From: an uncultured Eubacteriales bacterium
GTDB taxonomy: Bacteria > Bacillota > Clostridia > Christensenellales > Aristaeellaceae
NCBI GenBank assembly: GCA_900542445.1
Contig: UQNN01000002.1
Coordinates: 162,083 to 226,082, forward strand
Length of the DNA: 64,000 bases
Direction: 5' to 3'
Shown here: positions 59,971 to 64,000 of the stretch, in pieces
Numbering within the stretch: position 1 is the stretch's first letter
Layout of the letters: each line of letters opens with the position of its first letter
Translations under genes and position numbers: made by a program
The notes under the pieces: generated by a model
What the model was told of the DNA's origin: nothing
The model's database searches: none
The model's input: the letters and a program-made list of their open reading frames with translations, nothing else

Positions 59971-61569
59971 TTGGCGTCGTTTATTTTTACCTTTTTAGCG
60001 ATCGTCGTCGCACTGGCCGCAGGCGGTGCGGGCGGCTATATGTACCGCAAAAACGTGCAGGAAAAGAAGATCGGGCGCAACGAGGAATTTGCCCGGAATC
60101 TGCTGGATGAAGCGCAGAAGCGCGCGGAAGAAAAGAAGAAGGAAAGCATTCTTGAGGCCAAGGAAGAGGTCATCCGCCTTAAGAACGAACTGGATCGCGA
60201 AATCCGCGACCGCCGCGCCGAAGTGCAGCGCAGCGAGCGCCGCGTCACCCAGCGCGAGGAAACGCTCGACAAAAAGGCGGATAACCTCGACGCGCGCGAG
60301 ACCGGCCTTGAGCGCAAGCAGACCGAACTGGACCGCCTGACTGCCGAGGCGCAGGAGTATGGCGCACGTCAGAAGGCCGCCGCCGAGGAGGCCGAGAAGA
60401 CCGCCAAAGAGCTGGAAGAAAAGAGCCAGGCCGAGTTGGAGCGCGTCGCGAAGATGACGCAGGAAGAAGCGCGCGACATGATCGTGCAGCGGATTCAGAA
60501 GGAAGCTTACCACGACGCGGGCGTGATGGTTCGCGAGATCGAGCAGAACGCGAAGGACGAGGCCGAGAAAAAGGCGCGCAACATCGTTGCGATGGCGATT
60601 CAGCGCTGCGCGAGCGACCATGTGGCGGAGACCACGGTTTCCGTCGTGTCCCTGCCGAACGAGGACATGAAGGGCCGCATCATCGGCCGCGAGGGACGCA
60701 ACATCCGCACGCTGGAAACCGCGACCGGCGTCGATCTCATCATCGACGATACGCCGGAAGCCGTTATCGTGTCTGCGTTTGACCCCATCCGCCGCGAGGT
60801 TGCGCGAATTGCGCTGGAAAAGCTCATCGCCGACGGCCGCATTCATCCGGCGCGCATCGAGGAAATGGTCGATAAGGCCAAGCACGAGGTGGACAACCAG
60901 ATCCGCGAGGCGGGCGAGCAGGCCATCTTTGAAACGAACATGCATGGCATTCACCATGAGCTGGTGAAGCTGCTGGGCCGCATGCGCTATCGCACGAGCT
61001 ACGGCCAGAACGTGCTTCAGCACAGCATCGAGGTCAGCCATCTGGCGGGCCTGATGGCGGCGGAGCTGGGCGCGGACGTTCAGCTTGCCAAGCGCGCGGG
61101 CCTGCTCCACGACATCGGCAAAGCCGTCGATCACGAGCTGGAAGGCACGCACGTCGAGCTGGGCGTCGAGATGGCCAAGCGCTATCACGAGCCGCCGGAA
61201 GTGATCCACTGCATCGCGGCGCACCACAACGATGTCGAGCCGCAGACTGTCGAGGCCGTGCTGATTCAGGCGGCGGACGCGATCTCCGCAGCCCGTCCGG
61301 GCGCGCGCCGCGAGAGCATCGAGAACTACATCCGCCGTCTGGAAAAGCTGGAGGAGATTTCCAACAGCTTCCCCGGCGTGGAAAAGTCGTTTGCGATTCA
61401 GTCCGGCCGCGAGGTGCGCATCATGGTCAAGCCGGAGGATATCTCCGACGAGGGCACGTATGTGCTTGCCCGCGAAATTGCCAAGCGCATTGAAAATGAG
61501 CTGGAATATCCGGGACAGATCAAGGTCAACGTCATCCGCGAGACCCGCTGCACCGAGTTCGCGAAGTAA
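59971..61569 (+). CDS. rny: Ribonuclease Y
   Basis: 532 residues. N-terminal membrane helix (FTFLAIVVALAAGGAGGYMY), long coiled coil (~40-200), KH domain (VVSLPNEDMKGRIIGREGRNIRTLE), HD domain (LLHDIGKAVDHELEGTHVELG, ...VAAHHND). It is the main mRNA-decay endonuclease in many Firmicutes, anchored at the membrane. The start is a TTG with AAGAAGGAGA upstream. Confidence 0.95.
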   Translation: MASFIFTFLAIVVALAAGGAGGYMYRKNVQEKKIGRNEEFARNLLDEAQKRAEEKKKESILEAKEEVIRLKNELDREIRDRRAEVQRSERRVTQREETLDKKADNLDARETGLERKQTELDRLTAEAQEYGARQKAAAEEAEKTAKELEEKSQAELERVAKMTQEEARDMIVQRIQKEAYHDAGVMVREIEQNAKDEAEKKARNIVAMAIQRCASDHVAETTVSVVSLPNEDMKGRIIGREGRNIRTLETATGVDLIIDDTPEAVIVSAFDPIRREVARIALEKLIADGRIHPARIEEMVDKAKHEVDNQIREAGEQAIFETNMHGIHHELVKLLGRMRYRTSYGQNVLQHSIEVSHLAGLMAAELGADVQLAKRAGLLHDIGKAVDHELEGTHVELGVEMAKRYHEPPEVIHCIAAHHNDVEPQTVEAVLIQAADAISAARPGARRESIENYIRRLEKLEEISNSFPGVEKSFAIQSGREVRIMVKPEDISDEGTYVLAREIAKRIENELEYPGQIKVNVIRETRCTEFAK

Positions 61570-61587
61570 GAAAAAAACAGAGTTTGG

Positions 61588-61620
61588 AAAGCGGTGCCGT
61601 GTTTTGCGGCGCCGCTTTTT
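61588..61620 (+). terminator. Terminator of rny
   Basis: AAAGCGGTGCCG pairs with CGGCGCCGCTTT (one G-U pair), ending in TTTTT. Confidence 0.7.
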
Positions 61621-61633
61621 GCGTAGGGATGGG

Positions 61634-61871
61634 GAAGTTGGGGCGCCGATCCAAACCCCGCCAGAAACCTGAGGTTTCTGGACTTTCCGTATTGGATTGC
61701 TGCGCAATCCAAGGGGAAAGATTTAGACCGCCGCGAAGCGAAGAAGGGAGTTTGAGGGATGAAATCCCTCAAGCGGGTTTGGGCGGCAGCCCAAATAGGT
61801 CTGGGCGATAGCCCAGTGTGTCGAAGAAAACGTAGTTTCAGAGCAGGCCGCAAAGCGGCCTACGATTGAAA
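61634..61871. repeat. Mosaic palindromic repeat copy (family A), long form
   Basis: GTTGGGGCGCCG, CCAGAAACCT/GAGGTTTCTGG, TTGGATTGC-TGC-GCAATCCAA, CGCGAAGCGAAGAAGGGAG and GTAGTTTCAGAGCAG...CTACGATTGAAAC. Same block order as 46162-46390. Confidence 0.75.
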
Positions 61872-61954
61872 CGGATTCAAACCGCAAAGGCTGCGGAAAA
61901 CAGCGGACGCGTCCCGACAAATAGACTTTACGGACCAACACGAAAGGCGAAAAG

Positions 61955-62512
61955 ATGAAACAGGTCATCCATATCTACGGCGCGTCAGGGTCGGGTACAT
62001 CGACGCTGGGCAGGGCCATCGGCGAAACGCTCGGCTTCACATGGCTGGACTCGGACAACTATTTCTGGCTGCCGACCAATCCGCCGTATACGGCCAAGCG
62101 CGGCATAGCGGAACGGCTGAATGCGATGAATCGCGACATTGATGCGGCGGAAAACGTCGTGCTTTCCGGTTCGCTGACGGATTGGGGTGACGCGCTGATG
62201 CCGCGGTTCACGCTGGCCGTTCGCGTGGAGACGGATACGCCGACGCGGCTTGCGCGCATCCGTGAGCGGGAATATCGGAAGTTCGGCGAGCGGATTCTGC
62301 CGGGCGGGGACATGTACGAAACGCACATGAACTTTTTAAAATGGGCGACGGGCTACGACGACGGCGGACTGAACACGAGAAGCCGCGCGAAGCACGACGC
62401 ATGGGAAAGCATGCTGCAATGCCCGATTCTGCGGGTCGATGGAACGGACGAAATCGGGCGAAACGTGGAAAAGGTGCGGCGGGCGCTGGAAAAAATGAGG
62501 AAAACGGGGTGA
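61955..62512 (+). CDS. Small P-loop kinase-like protein
   Basis: 185 residues. Walker A IYGASGSGTSTLG (residues ~7-19) and adenylate-kinase-like core LDSDNYFWLPTNPPYTAKR. It resembles small P-loop kinases (AAA_18/adenylate-kinase-like); substrate is unknown. It follows a repeat and AAAGGCG lies upstream. Confidence 0.75.
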   Translation: MKQVIHIYGASGSGTSTLGRAIGETLGFTWLDSDNYFWLPTNPPYTAKRGIAERLNAMNRDIDAAENVVLSGSLTDWGDALMPRFTLAVRVETDTPTRLARIREREYRKFGERILPGGDMYETHMNFLKWATGYDDGGLNTRSRAKHDAWESMLQCPILRVDGTDEIGRNVEKVRRALEKMRKTG

Positions 62513-62600
62513 CTGCGCAGCGGCTTGCGCCGAGGTGGAAGGGAAGCCTTTGGTCTGAGTTGAACAAGGAACGATAACGGGCGGATGGGAGAAAAGTGAA

Positions 62601-63065
62601 ATGAAAATCGAAATTCGGCAAATCGAACATGCTGAGGAAAAGCGGACAATCTGCCGCGCGATTTTGGAAGCCCTGCCGGAGTGGTTCGGCATTCCCGAAG
62701 CGCGGGAGGAATACATCCGCGAGAGCGCGGACAGGCTCTTTTTTGCCGCGATGGACGGAGAAAAACCCGTCGGCTTTCTGTATCTGAAAGAGACGGGGCG
62801 CAACACGGTCGAGCTGTATGCAATGGGCGTTTTGAAGGCGCGGCACAGGACGGGCGTCGGGCGGGCGCTGGTGGAGGCGGCCAGGCGAGCCGCGCGCGAG
62901 GCGGGCTATGCGTTCATGCAGGTGAAAACGGTACAGATGGGAAAATACGCCGAGTATGACGCGACGAACCGGTTTTATCTGGCGATGGGGTTCAAGGAGT
63001 TCGAGGTATTCCCGCACCTGTGGGACGAATGGAACCCGTGTCAGGTGTATGTGATGGGGCTGTAA
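62601..63065 (+). CDS. GNAT family N-acetyltransferase
   Basis: 154 residues. The acetyl-CoA segment VLKARHRTGVGRALVEAARRAAREAGY (motif A) and a C-terminal FYLAMGFKEFEVFPHLWDEWNPCQVYVM are typical of GNAT acetyltransferases. The substrate is unknown. It is followed closely by another GNAT gene. Confidence 0.88.
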   Translation: MKIEIRQIEHAEEKRTICRAILEALPEWFGIPEAREEYIRESADRLFFAAMDGEKPVGFLYLKETGRNTVELYAMGVLKARHRTGVGRALVEAARRAAREAGYAFMQVKTVQMGKYAEYDATNRFYLAMGFKEFEVFPHLWDEWNPCQVYVMGL

Positions 63066-63082
63066 CAAAAGGAGAAATGAAC

Positions 63083-63565
63083 ATGGAGATTGAAACGCGG
63101 CCCGACGCCTATGAGGTGCGGCGGCTGGATGAGCGGGACGTGGACGCGATTTTGGCGCTCTGCGAGGGAAACAGCCTGTTTTATCAATATCATCCGCCGA
63201 TGGCGACGCGGGAAAGCATTTTGGCGGACATGACCGCACTTCCGCCGAACAAGCGCATGGAGGACAAGGCTTACGTCGGTTTTTTTGAGGAAGGAAAATT
63301 GACCGCCGTTCTGGACTGGATCAGCGGCTATCCGACGAAAGAAACGGCGTGGATCGGGCTGTTCATGGTCAGCGCGGAAAGACAGGGGCAAGGCGTCGGA
63401 AGTGAAATCATCCGCGGCCTGACGGAAAGCCTGAGGGCGGTGGGGTATCGGGAGATTCAGCTCGGCGTGGACAAAGGAAATCCGCAGAGCTTCGCGTTTT
63501 GGAAGAAAAACGGGTTTGAGGTTTTGCGCGAGGACGATTATATCGTGATGAGACGGAAAATTTGA
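63083..63565 (+). CDS. GNAT family N-acetyltransferase (second)
   Basis: 160 residues from the ATG at 63083, 8 bases after AAAAGGAG. Motif A is MVSAERQGQGVGSEIIRGLTESLRAVGY; the C-terminal FWKKNGFEVLREDDYIVMRR completes the fold. The substrate is unknown. A longer in-frame start overlaps the previous gene and is rejected. Confidence 0.88.
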   Translation: MEIETRPDAYEVRRLDERDVDAILALCEGNSLFYQYHPPMATRESILADMTALPPNKRMEDKAYVGFFEEGKLTAVLDWISGYPTKETAWIGLFMVSAERQGQGVGSEIIRGLTESLRAVGYREIQLGVDKGNPQSFAFWKKNGFEVLREDDYIVMRRKI

Positions 63566-63582
63566 GGAGATGAAAGCATGAT

Positions 63583-63880
63583 TCGGAGGTCTATCCCGAA
63601 TTTTGTGTAAACGTTCTCCGCGAGTGTAAACAGCAGAAACGGGTATGAGGCGGCAGCGGTCTGACCGATACCGCCTTTTCTCTACCATAACGCCGACGGA
63701 ACCGGATGTCAAGGACGGCGAAGCCGGGATGCTTGCAGCCTTTACCCTTGACGTCTGGATACGGCGGTGTTATTCGGGCATGCGCTCGGCGAAGTAAATC
63801 GACAGATGTGCGTGGATCATGCTCCAGTCCCGCTGTCGTCCTGTCCATTTCTTCGTGATGTCCACCATCGCCAGGTACAG
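63583..63880 (-). mobile_element. Remnant of an IS256-family element (transposase 3' end)
   Basis: On the minus strand the C-terminal coding end reads LYLAMVDITKKWTG... and stops at 63769, matching the IS256/MULE-type transposase tail (KKWT, then W..I). At 63583-63610 the terminal-repeat-like sequence TCCCGAATTTTGTGTAAACG is present. Upstream on the minus strand the transposase is cut at ~63880 and the following sequence does not continue it. Confidence 0.65.
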
Positions 63881-64000
63881 TGGAGATCGTCCGGCTGGCG
63901 GAGTGGGACACGATAAAGTCCAATGTCTTTGCAAGAACGGCGATCCGGTTTGTGCAGGGCTTACCGGAAGCGAGACTGCTGAACTCCGTGGTCGTGCCGT
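63880..64000 (+). other. Edge sequence with a possible partial gene
   Basis: A plus-strand frame (VEIVRLAEWDTIKSNVFARTA..., open to the window end) is plausible but too short to assign. Confidence 0.25.

Noticed and set aside
59995..61707. 570-residue minus-strand frame opposite rny
   Set aside because: Antisense shadow; rny domains are unambiguous.
10753..61871. CRISPR array
   Set aside because: Repeats are dispersed over the window with irregular spacing and varying sequence; no array or cas genes were seen.

Overview
The window looks like a chromosome segment of a GC-rich member of the Clostridia (Bacillota). The evidence is sigma-A type promoters with 17-base spacers, strong AGGAGG ribosome binding sites, Rho-independent terminators, and a typical gene set: ribonuclease Y, an HPr-like protein, DUF1653, DUF1934 and DUF4364 proteins, an SdpR/SdpI pair, a PrdX-type editing protein, an ECF S component and an Rrf2 regulator. 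A Christensenellales-like lineage is only a guess. All three substrate-binding proteins seen here have signal peptidase I type signals instead of lipoboxes, which is unusual for a single-membrane cell.

Layout. 1-3.7 kb: end of a sugar ABC permease, an N-acetylhexosamine-kinase-like enzyme, an unknown HTH-like protein and a lamin-tail-like membrane protein. 3.9-8.5 kb: PucR regulator, DUF1653, AzlCD amino-acid exporter, a nucleoid-associated-like protein and an M42 peptidase. 8.5-15.7 kb: MATE and DMT transporters, PAP2 and HAD phosphatases, TelA, a HEPN Abi protein and PrdX. 15.9-20.6 kb: regulator plus potABCD polyamine uptake operon. 20.9-25.5 kb: pyroglutamyl peptidase, fumarase, DHH phosphoesterase, Rsm22-like methyltransferase, and a convergent ECF S component. 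25.7-31.6 kb: two GT-C membrane glycosyltransferases, DUF1934, a metallo-hydrolase, and an AT-rich membrane HNH nuclease. 31.7-38.3 kb: dehydrogenase, 5'-nucleotidase and phnDCEE transporter. 38.6-43.6 kb: MATE, NSUN-type methyltransferase, a mosaic cell-surface protein and tRNA-Ala. 43.8-49.5 kb: TetR, Rrf2, cysK and a methionine-type ABC transporter. 49.8-56 kb: oleate hydratase, patatin lipase, a small convergent-transcript locus, sdpRI and a MATE. 56-64 kb: HPr-like, DUF4364, EF-G paralogue, a structured leader RNA, rny, small enzymes and an IS256-family remnant.

The strongest surprise is the binding protein of the met transporter (46685-47605). It appears circularly permuted: signal peptide, then the second half of MetQ, then the first half. 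Second come two families of short palindromic repeats in the intergenic regions. One is a mosaic of stem-loops whose arms covary, including a 149-bp copy with 14-bp perfect terminal inverted repeats. The other forms 116-299-bp inverted pairs with CCTTC/GAAGG ends. Third is a single-pass membrane protein with an outside SH3-like domain and an inside HNH nuclease, in unusually AT-rich DNA. Sulfur genes cluster around 44-49.5 kb: an Fe-S type Rrf2 regulator is divergent from cysK, whose leader encodes a cysteine-rich 24-codon peptide, and metQ-NI follows with its own leader and an internal terminator.
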